Assembly: GCA_039806955.1 (NCBI GenBank)
Contig: JBDHQI010000010.1
Coordinates: forward strand, 68,657 to 132,656
Origin: JADLHS01 sp039806955
GTDB taxonomy: Bacteria; Verrucomicrobiota; Verrucomicrobiia; Limisphaerales; JADLHS01
Direction: 5' to 3'
Length of the DNA: 64,000 bases
Program-made: the position numbers and the translations under genes
The notes under the pieces: generated by a model
What the model was told of the DNA's origin: nothing
Database searches by the model: none
What the model saw: only the letters and a program-made list of their open reading frames with translations
Shown here: piece after piece, positions 52,266 through 60,450 of the stretch
How positions within the stretch are numbered: the stretch's first letter is position 1
Layout: each line of letters begins with the position of its first letter

Positions 52266-52827
52266 TTTTTCTTAGTGAGTTCATCGCCCAAAAGATGTGG
52301 GAATTATAGCCCGTTGAATATCCCAAACCGATAAAACACAGGCGGGGAAGACTGTGCCCTGACACTCCGGCTGCGCCTGCGTTTTCAAGCCACAGACTTC
52401 CGCCGCAGGATACACCCTGACTCCATCGGTTCAGGATCGTTCCGCTTCCCTCCACTTCGCGCCCAGGCACGACCTGTCAGCCGTCCTTGGGCGAGTTCAC
52501 TCCATTCCGCTCCCCGACACTGAATCCGCCGGAGACAGGGACCGATAACGCTTACCCGTCACGCCTCCTGCGTTCGCACTGAGTCGCGCCGGGTGCGCCC
52601 GCTGCGCGGAGAGTGTGGGTAAAGTATCGCTTACCGTTTTCAGGCTGTTTTCTCGCCAGTGCTCGCCTCTGCATCGGCCTCTCTTACGCCCTCACGGCGT
52701 CGCCGCAAAACCAGCCTGCCCCTCGCGGTGCCCTCTGAAGACCACTCCCACGGGGGAAGGCTGGCGGCTCCGCTTTCTCGTGAAGGGCGTAAGACCGGAC
52801 CGAACAGCAGAGCACAAAAAAAACACC
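52266..52827. other. Non-coding leader before the radC-type module
   Basis: About 560 bp without a convincing gene. It has little stop-codon pressure in one frame (52615-52827 stays open) but the sequence is Ser/Arg-rich filler. Related leaders with CTCGCCTCTGCATCGGCC- and GACCGGACCGAACAGCAG-like sequence precede such small-protein/radC pairs in mobile elements, as far as I remember. It may hold a promoter, a transfer-related site or a structured RNA. Confidence 0.35.
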
Positions 52828-53205
52828 ATGAAAACTACATCAGCAAAATCCAATAAGTCAGGGGCTCAGCTCCGTCCCGAACAGTTGAGCACGAGCACGG
52901 GAAACCGGGCACAAATTGATTTCCAAAAACGCCGCGTGAACCGCTCGCTGAATACCGAGAGCTTGCTGGCGTTGCTACGAGAGGAAACACCGAAGTTCTT
53001 GGAATTGGTGCAGGTCGTCGGGCGGTGGGTATGGATTCAGTTCTCGGGCAAGCAGCCGTCCACAGTCACCCGCGTTTTGGCGGAATTGGGCTTCTCTTGG
53101 CACAGTCCCAGCCAGTCATGGTATCACCCGGGCGGGACGTTTGCCGTCCGGCGCGTGGCGTTTGACCCACGCAAGAAAAATGGTTCCTACCGCCTTGTTG
53201 CATGA
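52828..53205 (+). CDS. Mobile-element hypothetical protein coupled to radC
   Basis: The 125-residue protein from ATG 52828 has a polar start and a conserved-looking C-terminal domain: FLELVQVVGRWVWIQFSGKQPSTVTRVLAELGFSWHSPSQSWYHPGG. Proteins of this type often precede radC in integrative elements; no function is known. The final bases overlap the radC-region frame (ATGA), and a strong ribosome-binding site for radC lies within its end. Confidence 0.7.
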   Translation: MKTTSAKSNKSGAQLRPEQLSTSTGNRAQIDFQKRRVNRSLNTESLLALLREETPKFLELVQVVGRWVWIQFSGKQPSTVTRVLAELGFSWHSPSQSWYHPGGTFAVRRVAFDPRKKNGSYRLVA

Positions 53206-53219
53206 AAGGAGAACGCACC

Positions 53220-53735
53220 ATGAACACTGATTTGATTCTCCCCAGGTTTGGGCATCTGGTGAAGCCGTTCAAGTTCTCAGCCACGCCGCACGAATATAAA
53301 ATCACTCCGTTGCGGGAGTGTCCGACACCGGACGCCATGCAGCAGTGTGAGACACCCGACAAAGCCGCTGATTACTGGCGTATGCACATTACCACCCATC
53401 CCCATTTCAACCCGGAGTGTGAATGCTTCGCGGTGTTGCTCCTGAATACCCGCCGCCGCATCAAAGGGCATCAGCTTGTTTCCATTGGCACGCAGGACAC
53501 AATTCTAATCCATGCCCGCGAGGTGTTCCGGCTCGCCATTTTGACCGCCGCTAATGCCATCGTGGTGCTACACAATCACCCCAGCGGGGAAAGCACCCCG
53601 TCCGAGGCGGACATTCGCGTGACCCGGGATTTGATTCGGGCCGGGCAACTGCTCAAAATCGAATTGCTCGACCATGTGATTGTCGGCAATGGCAATTTCT
53701 CATCGCTCCGAACCCTTGGCTATTTCTACCAATGA
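53220..53735 (+). CDS. RadC-like JAB-domain protein, mobile-element type
   Basis: The 171-residue protein lacks the helix-hairpin-helix half of RadC and contains the JAMM domain with LHNHPSGESTPSEADIRVTRDLIRAG and HVIVGNG. This short form is typical of integrative elements and prophages. AAAGGAGA lies eight bases before ATG 53220; ATG 53202 would add six residues. The domain is closely similar to the chromosomal RadC at 19360, for example in RDLIRAG and LLKIE-LDH. Confidence 0.88.
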   Translation: MNTDLILPRFGHLVKPFKFSATPHEYKITPLRECPTPDAMQQCETPDKAADYWRMHITTHPHFNPECECFAVLLLNTRRRIKGHQLVSIGTQDTILIHAREVFRLAILTAANAIVVLHNHPSGESTPSEADIRVTRDLIRAGQLLKIELLDHVIVGNGNFSSLRTLGYFYQ

Positions 53736-53852
53736 AAACACAAAACCATCATGGCCGACCGTCACGGCGGCAGAGAGCGACAGTAGCAACGGCTAACTTG
53801 CGCCGCGCGCGTTTCGCGCCGCAATCATTCGCCACCTTAAAAGCGCAATCAG

Positions 53853-53871
53853 TGTCAGTGCAACTGTCAGT
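53853..53871 (+). repeat. Candidate right end repeat of the island
   Basis: TGTCAGTGCAACTGTCAGT matches the left copy at 44421-44439 (17 of 19). A further identical 10-mer TTACAGACTG lies downstream of both copies (44526 and 53983). Confidence 0.45.
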
Positions 53872-54021
53872 AGATTTGTCAGCGCAAGGGCTGCAAAGGA
53901 ATGAAAAATACTGGCGCGTTATGGCGGATTACCATTGTAAAATCAGGGTGTTTTGCTACTTTTCAAATGTTCTGACACGGGTTTACAGACTGTGTCCATC
54001 TGTGGCTGAATTAAATTTCAA

Positions 54022-55335
54022 ATGGAGACGCTTTACCTCGATACATTCAGCGGCCTCAGCGGCGATATGTTCATCGGCGCGTTGATTGACCTGGGCGTGG
54101 ACCCGCACAAACTCGGGCGCGAACTGGAAAAGCTCAAACTCGACGGCTATCACCTGCACGTCAGCAATCAGGAACGCCAGGGCATCGCCGGCATCAAGTT
54201 CGACGTGCATCTCGCGCATGACCACGACCACGAGCCGCATCACCATGAACATGGTCATGAACATCATCACGAGCACGAGCACCACGACCATTCCCACGAC
54301 GACAGCCGGAATTTTAGCGACATCAAGAAGCTCATCACCAAAAGCAAACTGTCACCGTGGGTGAAAAAAAAATCCATTGCCGTGTTCCAGCGCATCGCGG
54401 ACGCCGAGGGCAAAATTCATGGCAAACCGGCGGACGAAGTACACTTCCACGAAGTCGGCGCAGTGGATTCCATCGTGGACATCGTGGGTGCGTGCGTCGG
54501 GCTGGAATTGCTCGGCAAGCCGCGCGTCCTCGCTTCTCCCGTCGTGGAAGGCACGGGCTGGATTCGCTGCGCGCACGGACGTTTTCCCATCCCCGCCCCG
54601 GCGACGCTCGCCATCCTCGGCGCGCGCAAAATCCCGGTGTCACAATGCGATGAACCGAACGAACTCATCACGCCCACGGGCGCGGCGTTGCTGGCGGAGT
54701 TTGCGGAAAGCTTCGCGCCGTTGAGCGGCATGACGGCGGAGAAAATCGGCTTCGGCCTCGGTACGCGCGAAAACAAAACACGTCCAAATGTTTTGCGGGC
54801 GGTTTTGGGTGACGCGTGTCGCGTGACGAGTGACGGGAAGCAGCCGCGTGCCAATCTCACGTCCCCCGCCACCCGTCCCCCGTCACCTTTGGATTGGCAG
54901 ACTGATCGCGTCGCGGTGTTGGAGACGAATCTGGACGATGTGAGCGGCGAGATTCTCGGCGCGTTCGTGGCCGCCGCGCTGGCGGCGGGCGCGTTGGACG
55001 TATTCCACACGCCGATTCAGATGAAGAAAAATCGCCCGGGTGTGTTGCTCACGGTGCTTTGTGCCGAAGCGGACGCGGACAAGTTCAGCGAATTGCTGCT
55101 GCGTGAAACGACGGCCTTCGGCGTGCGCCGGACGATTGCCGAGCGGCGGAAGCTGAAGCGCGAATTCGTCACGGTGAAAACCAAGTTCGGCCCGGTGACG
55201 GTGAAGCTGGGCAAACTGAACGGCAAAGTGGTGCAAGCCGCGCCGGAGTTTGAATCGTGCCAGAAACTGGCCGCGCAAAAAAAAGTGCCGCTGCGGCAGG
55301 TTTACGAAGCAGCAAGCAAAGCTTCACGGAAATAA
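54022..55335 (+). CDS. larC: Nickel insertion protein LarC
   Basis: The 437-residue protein is a complete LarC in one frame: METLYLDTFSGLSGDMFIGALIDLG, ADEVHFHEVGAVDSIVDIVG, TPTGAALLAEFA, ETNLDDVSGEILGAF and a C-terminal FGPVTVKLGKLNGKV. In lactobacilli the protein is made from two frames by frameshifting; here it is continuous. A His-rich loop (residues 63-93) could hold nickel. LarC is a CTP-dependent cyclometallase placing nickel in the pincer cofactor. larB is 9.7 kb upstream beyond the island; larE and larA are not in the window. Confidence 0.95.
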   Translation: METLYLDTFSGLSGDMFIGALIDLGVDPHKLGRELEKLKLDGYHLHVSNQERQGIAGIKFDVHLAHDHDHEPHHHEHGHEHHHEHEHHDHSHDDSRNFSDIKKLITKSKLSPWVKKKSIAVFQRIADAEGKIHGKPADEVHFHEVGAVDSIVDIVGACVGLELLGKPRVLASPVVEGTGWIRCAHGRFPIPAPATLAILGARKIPVSQCDEPNELITPTGAALLAEFAESFAPLSGMTAEKIGFGLGTRENKTRPNVLRAVLGDACRVTSDGKQPRANLTSPATRPPSPLDWQTDRVAVLETNLDDVSGEILGAFVAAALAAGALDVFHTPIQMKKNRPGVLLTVLCAEADADKFSELLLRETTAFGVRRTIAERRKLKREFVTVKTKFGPVTVKLGKLNGKVVQAAPEFESCQKLAAQKKVPLRQVYEAASKASRK

Positions 55336-55344
55336 CCATTATTC

Positions 55345-55659
55345 ATGAGGCGCAAAACAATCATCGTGTGGCTTGCCACACCAATCATCCTCGTCCTATT
55401 GGTCCTCGGTTGGTTATCCTTTAACCGTTTGAAGCAAGAGCGGGCGCGAGCGGCTTGGAAAAGCACAACTCTTGCTCAACTTGCCGGGCTTTCATTTACC
55501 AACAAAGATTTCAGTCAAGAGCTGGAGACATTGAAGGAAAACCGAGGTGTTGGAGATCAGCAAAGATGGACAGGTGAGCGTATTTTACTCATGACGAATG
55601 ATGAGTTTTTGGTTTACGCATCACGTCACGGTTTTATTGACACTCGCATAAATGAGTAA
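55345..55659 (+). pseudogene. 5' part of a membrane-protein gene split by the IS element
   Basis: The frame encodes an N-terminal TM helix (IIVWLATPIILVLLVLGWL) and a soluble stretch ending at LVYASRHGF, where the IS begins at 55637 after the TA. The last residues come from the IS. The other part is at 56710-56918. Removing the IS and one TA gives a 166-residue reading frame (RHGF-NNGSVDHLFLAHG). The function is unknown. It lies 9 bp after larC, so it may once have been co-transcribed. Confidence 0.85.
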
Positions 55660-55673
55660 CATCATGCTGCCGC

Positions 55674-56150
55674 ATGAGCGACAAAACCAAGCGGGATCTC
55701 GACGGCATGGAAGCACGGCGACGCAAAGGCATGAACCTGCTCGCACGGGGCGTGGCGCAGGCGGAGGTGGCCCGGCAGTGCGGCGTCAGCCGGGTCAGTG
55801 CACTGCGCTGGGAACAGCAGCGCAAGGCGGCCAAGGTCAAGGCTTGGAAGCGGCGACCTTTGGGCCGACGCCCCAAACTCACCGCAGCCCACAAGCGGTC
55901 CTTGGAAAAGGCGCTCGAACACGGGGCTCAAGCCCACGGTTTTCTCAACGACCTCTGGACGCTGCCGCGGGTGGCCACCCTGATTGAACGCCAGAGCGCG
56001 GTGCGGTTGCATCCCGGCCATGTGTGGCGGCTCCTGGGGCAAATGGGCTGGAGTCTCCAGCGCCCCAGCGGCCGGGCCGTCCAGCGCGATGAAGCGGCGA
56101 TTGCCCGCTGGAAGAAACACACCTGGCCCGCGCTAAAAAAAAGTCCCTGA
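55674..56150 (+). CDS. IS630 transposase, first frame (OrfA)
   Basis: The 158-residue protein has helix-turn-helix regions (LLARGVAQAEVARQCGVSRVSALRWEQQ and LRLHPGHVWRLLGQMGWSLQRPSGRA), as in the DNA-binding half of IS630 transposases. It ends just after a run of eight A residues (56135-56142), where a -1 frameshift would join it to the catalytic frame. Confidence 0.88.
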   Translation: MSDKTKRDLDGMEARRRKGMNLLARGVAQAEVARQCGVSRVSALRWEQQRKAAKVKAWKRRPLGRRPKLTAAHKRSLEKALEHGAQAHGFLNDLWTLPRVATLIERQSAVRLHPGHVWRLLGQMGWSLQRPSGRAVQRDEAAIARWKKHTWPALKKSP

Positions 56151-56167
56151 AAGAGCGCCGCACCATT

Positions 56168-56677
56168 GTGTTTGTGGACGAAAGCGGGTTGTCGGAGCGC
56201 CCGAGTGTCGTGCGCACCTGGGCGCGCAAAGGGCAGACCCCGCAACTGGTGTTCAGCCACGCCTGGGGCAAGCTGTCGGTGATCGCCGGCATCACCTGGC
56301 GGGAGTTCTCCTTCCGCCTTTTTCGCGGCAGCATCAAAAGCCGCCAAGCGGTGGAGTTTTTGGGACACTTGCGTCGCCAGATTCGCGGGCGCCTGCTGAT
56401 CATCTGGGATGGCCTGGCCGTGCATCGCAGTTGCCAGGTGCGCGGATATGTGGAGCGCTCGGGCGGTCGGATCGTCCTGGCACGGTTGCCGGCTTACGCG
56501 CCGGAACTCAACCCCACCGAATACATCTGGGGCCATCTCAAGCGCCACGCCCTGGCGAACTTCTGTCCGAAGGACATTCCGCACTTGAGCCGGGAAGCGC
56601 GACGACAACTCCGGCGCAGCCAACGGCGCACCCCATTGATCCGCGCCTTCTGGCAACAGGCCGAGCTTTCTTTGTGA
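56168..56677 (+). CDS. IS630 transposase, second frame (OrfB, DDE domain)
   Basis: The 169-residue frame has the DDE residues: VFVDESGLS, LLIIWDGLAVHRS and APELNPTEYIWGHLK. It lies in the -1 frame relative to OrfA. Read back from the GTG, the frame is open to the A8 run (KKSLKERRTIVFVDESG), so the active protein is probably an OrfA-OrfB fusion made by programmed frameshifting. The GTG is only a nominal start. Confidence 0.88.
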   Translation: MFVDESGLSERPSVVRTWARKGQTPQLVFSHAWGKLSVIAGITWREFSFRLFRGSIKSRQAVEFLGHLRRQIRGRLLIIWDGLAVHRSCQVRGYVERSGGRIVLARLPAYAPELNPTEYIWGHLKRHALANFCPKDIPHLSREARRQLRRSQRRTPLIRAFWQQAELSL

Positions 56678-56709
56678 CCGAGTGTTACCCATTTATGCGA
56701 GTCTCAATA

Positions 56710-56918
56710 ATAACGGGTCTGTGGATCATCTGTTTCTTGCACATGGTTCCGACGGACGCTGGTATTACAGCACTTATCATTTCTGCAATAGCATGGTTGG
56801 AGTAATTAGCGACGAACCTCCCGGTTCAATCGCAGAGTTTGCTTCACGATATGCAGCACGTGAGTTTGATGGCAAATCGGACGTTTGTTTGGAGCATACT
56901 TGGCCAGAGAAACGATAG
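56710..56918 (+). pseudogene. 3' part of the membrane-protein gene split by the IS element
   Basis: The downstream piece encodes NNGSVDHLFLAHGSDGRWYYSTYHF and ends HTWPEKR. It is in frame with the 5' part at 55345 once the IS and one TA are removed. It has no own start and is probably not translated. Confidence 0.85.
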
Positions 56919-56998
56919 GCTCACCCTGACGAGAACGTGCCGAATTGCTTTTGCACCTTTAATTTCCCCGTCACTTCCCCTAGCTTGAGCGCGGCATT

Positions 56999-58198
56999 AT
57001 GAAGAGCCGTTTTGATTCCATCGAGTCCGTCATCGCCGACATCCGCAAAGGGAAAATGGTCATCGTGGTGGACGACGCCGACCGCGAAAACGAGGGCGAC
57101 CTCATCTTCGCCGCTGAAAAAGCCACGCCGCAAAATGTGAGCTTCACGGTGCGTTACACGTCCGGCGTGATTTGCGTGCCGATGGAGGGCGGCGATCTCG
57201 ACCGGCTGAAATTGCCGCTCATGACCCAGCAAAACATGGAGCGGATGCGCACGGCTTACACGATTTCCGTGGACGCGGCGCGCGGCGTTACCACGGGGAT
57301 TTCCGCCGCCGACCGCGCCCGGACGATTCAATGGCTCGCGAATCCCAAAACGCAACCGGACGATCTCGTCCGGCCCGGCCACGTTTTTCCGTTGCGGTAT
57401 CGTGACGGTGGCGTATTACGGCGGGCCGGACACACGGAAGCGGCGATTGACCTTGCGCGGCTTGCGGGGTTGCGCCCTGCCGGAGTGCTCGCGGAAATCG
57501 TTAATGACGATGGCACAATGGCGCGGTTGCCGGCGTTGCGGAAGTTCGCCAAAAAACATCGTCTGAAACTTTGCACCATCGCCGATCTCATTGAGTATCG
57601 TCGCACGCGCGAAAAACTGGTGCAGCGCATTGAGACGGTGAAGCTGCCGACGGATTACGGAGATTTTGAACTAGCGTTGTATCGCTCGAAAGTTGACGGA
57701 CAACATCATCTGGCGTTGATCCGCGGGGACGTGGCCGGAAAGAAGAAGGTGCTCGTCCGCGTCCACAGTGAATGTTTGACGGGCGACGTGTTCGGGTCGC
57801 GCCGTTGCGATTGCGGACCGCAGTTGCATCAGGCGATGCGACAGATTGCCGAGGCCGGACACGGCGTGATTGTCTATATGCGGCAGGAAGGTCGCGGCAT
57901 CGGCCTCGCGCCGAAGATCAAGGCGTACAAGTTGCAGGAGCAAGGTTACGACACGGTGGAGGCGAATCAGAAGCTCGGCTACGGCATGGACTTGCGCGAG
58001 TATGGTCTGGGCGCGCAAATCCTCGCCGACCTCGGGCTGAAAACCATCCGGTTGCTGACCAACAATCCGAAGAAGATCGTCGGGCTGGCGGGCTACGGTC
58101 TGGAAGTGGTGGAGCAATTACCCATCCGCGTGCCGCCGAATCCGCACAACGCGAAATATCTCAAGACCAAAAAGCAGAAGCTGGGGCATCTGTTGTGA
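56999..58198 (+). CDS. ribBA: Bifunctional DHBP synthase / GTP cyclohydrolase II
   Basis: The 399-residue fusion has an N-terminal RibB domain (VVDDADRENEGDLIFAAEKAT, GHVFPLRYRDGGVLRRAGHTEAAIDLARLAG) and a C-terminal RibA domain with zinc ligands in CLTGDVFGSRRCDCGPQL, then RQEGRGIGL and LLTNNPKK. It makes 3,4-dihydroxy-2-butanone 4-phosphate and the pyrimidine precursor of riboflavin. It appears to be read alone. Confidence 0.95.
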   Translation: MKSRFDSIESVIADIRKGKMVIVVDDADRENEGDLIFAAEKATPQNVSFTVRYTSGVICVPMEGGDLDRLKLPLMTQQNMERMRTAYTISVDAARGVTTGISAADRARTIQWLANPKTQPDDLVRPGHVFPLRYRDGGVLRRAGHTEAAIDLARLAGLRPAGVLAEIVNDDGTMARLPALRKFAKKHRLKLCTIADLIEYRRTREKLVQRIETVKLPTDYGDFELALYRSKVDGQHHLALIRGDVAGKKKVLVRVHSECLTGDVFGSRRCDCGPQLHQAMRQIAEAGHGVIVYMRQEGRGIGLAPKIKAYKLQEQGYDTVEANQKLGYGMDLREYGLGAQILADLGLKTIRLLTNNPKKIVGLAGYGLEVVEQLPIRVPPNPHNAKYLKTKKQKLGHLL

Positions 58199-58222
58199 CA
58201 GCCCGGCCCCGAAGGAAGCCGG

Positions 58223-60292
58223 TCATGGCGGGCCGACTTGATAAACCGTTTGGGGCACGGAGATCGCGCCGGACACCGTGGCGGATTGCGGCGGATAGTT
58301 TTGTTGCGCGGTGGCGCTGAAATTCACGGTCACGGTCACAGCGCCGCCAGCAGTACGAAACGTCGTGCGTTGCAACTTTCGGCTCGCGTCGAGCCATTCA
58401 AATCTCACGAGCGGCGCGGCGGCGAGTTGTCGGTGCAGCGGCGACCAGAATTGAAAATGTTTCGCGATGCGTTCGCGGCGGTTCGGCCAGCTTTGCCGGT
58501 TCAGGTGATACAGCGGCGGCGTCAGGTAAAGCAATTCCATGAGTTCGCGAACGGCGGCCCCGTCGCTGAATTTGAGCGAATCAAAATTCCAGTGATGGCT
58601 GACGAGCAATTCGTCGCCCAGCGCGGCTTGATACAGCGGAATCCGCACGCCGGAATCGAAATACGGACTGCGGAGCGACGCGGGCACGGTGATGGGTTTG
58701 AAAAAAATGTCCGGCCCGTCCGCCGGCCAGTATTTGCCCATGAAGCTCGGGCTGTTCGGATCCTTGAATTCCTCCGCCAGATGCCCGATGTAGGGCGTCG
58801 CGATGCCGTGCCCGAAATGGATCACGTCGGCAAACAGCGCCGAGCCGCCCTCGCTGCCGACGACGAGTTTTTTATCCGTTTCCAGCCAACGCAACCGAGC
58901 GCGGCGCGCGGCGATGTCGTCCACGCGCGTCGCGGGATGCAGCGGGCTGTAATCATCGAAACATTCCGCCGTCGCGTCACAATCCACGAACCACGCGTTG
59001 AAGGGCGTTTCGCGCCAGCGATCGGTCACGCGGCGTTGCACGTACGGCCACGCGGCCAGCGGCGAGAAATGGAAGCCGCGATTCTGAAAACCTTTGTGCC
59101 CCGAGCCGTCCGCATTCAAGATCCGCCCATCGCGATAGGCGGCTTCGTCGAATTGCGCCGTTTCCCAAGTGGCGTCCGGCGGCGCTTTCGGATCATGAAC
59201 GCTGTGGTAAGCGTCATACGGGCCAATCAAAAATCCGAGCGCCTCGGCCTTGGCCGTTACGTCGGGACGCGGCGCCCGCGCGTAGAAATCGTTCAACAAC
59301 AGCAACGCCTGATTCACGCCCGCCGCGCGCAGTGATTCCAACAGCGGCACGGAAAAACCGTCGCCCCATGTCGCCGGGGTGTGCGCCCGTTCGTGCCAGG
59401 CGGCGCCGAGCGCGGCGGAATTGCGCCGCACCACTTCGGCCAGCGGCATGTTGGTCGGTAGCTCCAGCAACGAAGTTTCTGCCAGCGTGGCGTCAATGGC
59501 CGCCGCGACGCTCGACGTCAGGTAGTCGTCCGGCCATTTCGCTTGCGACAGGTTACGCAGATTTGCTTTCTGCGCTTCGGAAAATTGCGCCACGAGCCGA
59601 CCGCAAAAAGAATGGGTCGGCGCGCCCCATAATTCCCGCGCGACCGCTTTCCATTGCTGGCGGTCCACGTCATGCCGACTGAACAACGCCGGTCCCCACA
59701 GATAAAAATGCGCCGCGCCAAACAAATTCGTCACGGCGGGCAAGGCGGCGGCTTTGATGGCGAGCGGACGCGGCTTGGGGATCGCGCCGGTATTTGTGGC
59801 GGACGCGCGCCAAGTGCGGAAGGCAAGCGCGGCTTCCAACAAATTAGTACTGTCGTGCCGCGTCGCTACGATGTCGCACGGCGTGGCGTGGTTGCGGTTG
59901 GTGGGAAAGGCGAAGCGCACGCCGACGCGGTCGCCGACGAGCAGTTGCGCGTAATGCGGCCACGGCACGATAACGACGAGCGTTTGGTCGCCGTACCGCG
60001 CGGCCACGACCGGCAGATCGGTCAAGTCCCACGGCGCGTGTTGCGCGAGCCAGTTCCGCAACGGCGCGTTGGTTTTGTCCACCACGATGCCGGCGGCCAT
60101 CGGCAGGATGAGCGCGTCCGGATTGCGCGGCAGCCACCAGGTGAAGGTGTTGGCGGTGGCTGGCGCAGCGAGCGTTTGCGGGTCGGCGGTGAGTTTTTCC
60201 AGCCAAATTTCCCGGTGGTTTTCTGCGGCGGCAATGGAAACGCTAACGGCCAGCGTGATTAAAATTTTCCCACCGCGAAACAAAAACGACAT
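58223..60292 (-). CDS. Secreted glycosidase-like protein
   Basis: From ATG 60292 the 689-residue protein has a signal peptide (KILITLAVSVSIAAA) and a TIM-barrel-like body: NQALLLLNDFYARAP, EALGFLIGPYDAYHSVHDP, FNAWFVDCDATAECFDDYSPLHPAT and KLVVGSEGGSALFADVIHFGHG. Such motifs occur in clan GH-type proteins related to GH101/GH129 alpha-N-acetylgalactosaminidases. A C-terminal beta domain follows. I would not name the substrate. It is divergent from the DUF748 gene, with 158 bp between starts. Confidence 0.65.
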   Translation of the reverse strand: MSFLFRGGKILITLAVSVSIAAAENHREIWLEKLTADPQTLAAPATANTFTWWLPRNPDALILPMAAGIVVDKTNAPLRNWLAQHAPWDLTDLPVVAARYGDQTLVVIVPWPHYAQLLVGDRVGVRFAFPTNRNHATPCDIVATRHDSTNLLEAALAFRTWRASATNTGAIPKPRPLAIKAAALPAVTNLFGAAHFYLWGPALFSRHDVDRQQWKAVARELWGAPTHSFCGRLVAQFSEAQKANLRNLSQAKWPDDYLTSSVAAAIDATLAETSLLELPTNMPLAEVVRRNSAALGAAWHERAHTPATWGDGFSVPLLESLRAAGVNQALLLLNDFYARAPRPDVTAKAEALGFLIGPYDAYHSVHDPKAPPDATWETAQFDEAAYRDGRILNADGSGHKGFQNRGFHFSPLAAWPYVQRRVTDRWRETPFNAWFVDCDATAECFDDYSPLHPATRVDDIAARRARLRWLETDKKLVVGSEGGSALFADVIHFGHGIATPYIGHLAEEFKDPNSPSFMGKYWPADGPDIFFKPITVPASLRSPYFDSGVRIPLYQAALGDELLVSHHWNFDSLKFSDGAAVRELMELLYLTPPLYHLNRQSWPNRRERIAKHFQFWSPLHRQLAAAPLVRFEWLDASRKLQRTTFRTAGGAVTVTVNFSATAQQNYPPQSATVSGAISVPQTVYQVGPP

Positions 60293-60450
60293 CAGCGATT
60301 CTAGGGCGGGGCAGAAAATCCATTCAAGGAACTTTTGCCCGGAGCAGGTGTCGCGCGATTGAGGCAGGCGGCGACAACGCCCGGCTTGCTGTCCGCGGTT
60401 TTTTCCGGCTAAGGTTCCCGGATTGGCGGCGCCACCGGTGTCCGCCCAAG

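Larger units (their letters stand above)
44421..53992. mobile_element. Integrated genomic island between larB and larC
   Basis: This DNA separates two genes that are usually adjacent and co-transcribed. Its left end carries a tyrosine integrase reading inward; the right part carries a mobile-element-type RadC; the middle is more AT-rich and lacks housekeeping genes. Candidate end repeats in direct orientation are 44421-44439 with 53853-53871 (17 of 19 identical) and 44526-44535 with 53983-53992 (10 of 10). The exact borders are therefore uncertain by roughly 100 bp. It contains a second recombinase in its own inverted-repeat cassette and a helicase remnant, so it is likely composite and partly decayed. 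Confidence 0.8.
55637..56707 (+). mobile_element. IS630-family insertion sequence
   Basis: A 1,071-bp element with 25-bp terminal inverted repeats (55637-55661 and 56683-56707, 23 of 25 identical) and a TA target duplication (55635-55636, 56708-56709), both characteristic of IS630/Tc1-mariner-type elements. It carries two overlapping-frame transposase ORFs and looks intact, so it could be recent and active. Confidence 0.93.

Noticed and set aside
44461..53836. The 10-mer ATTCGCCACC found at 44461 and 53827 as a further attachment-site match.
   Set aside because: Its order relative to the other repeats is reversed at the two ends, so it is probably chance.
53732..54085. A 117-codon frame beginning with ATGA overlap at the end of the mobile-element radC.
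   Set aside because: It runs through the candidate end repeat into the start of larC in another frame and has no protein-like features; the larC start is certain.
55345..56918. A sequencing error as explanation for the broken gene around the IS.
   Set aside because: The IS has matching terminal repeats and a TA duplication, and removal restores the frame exactly.
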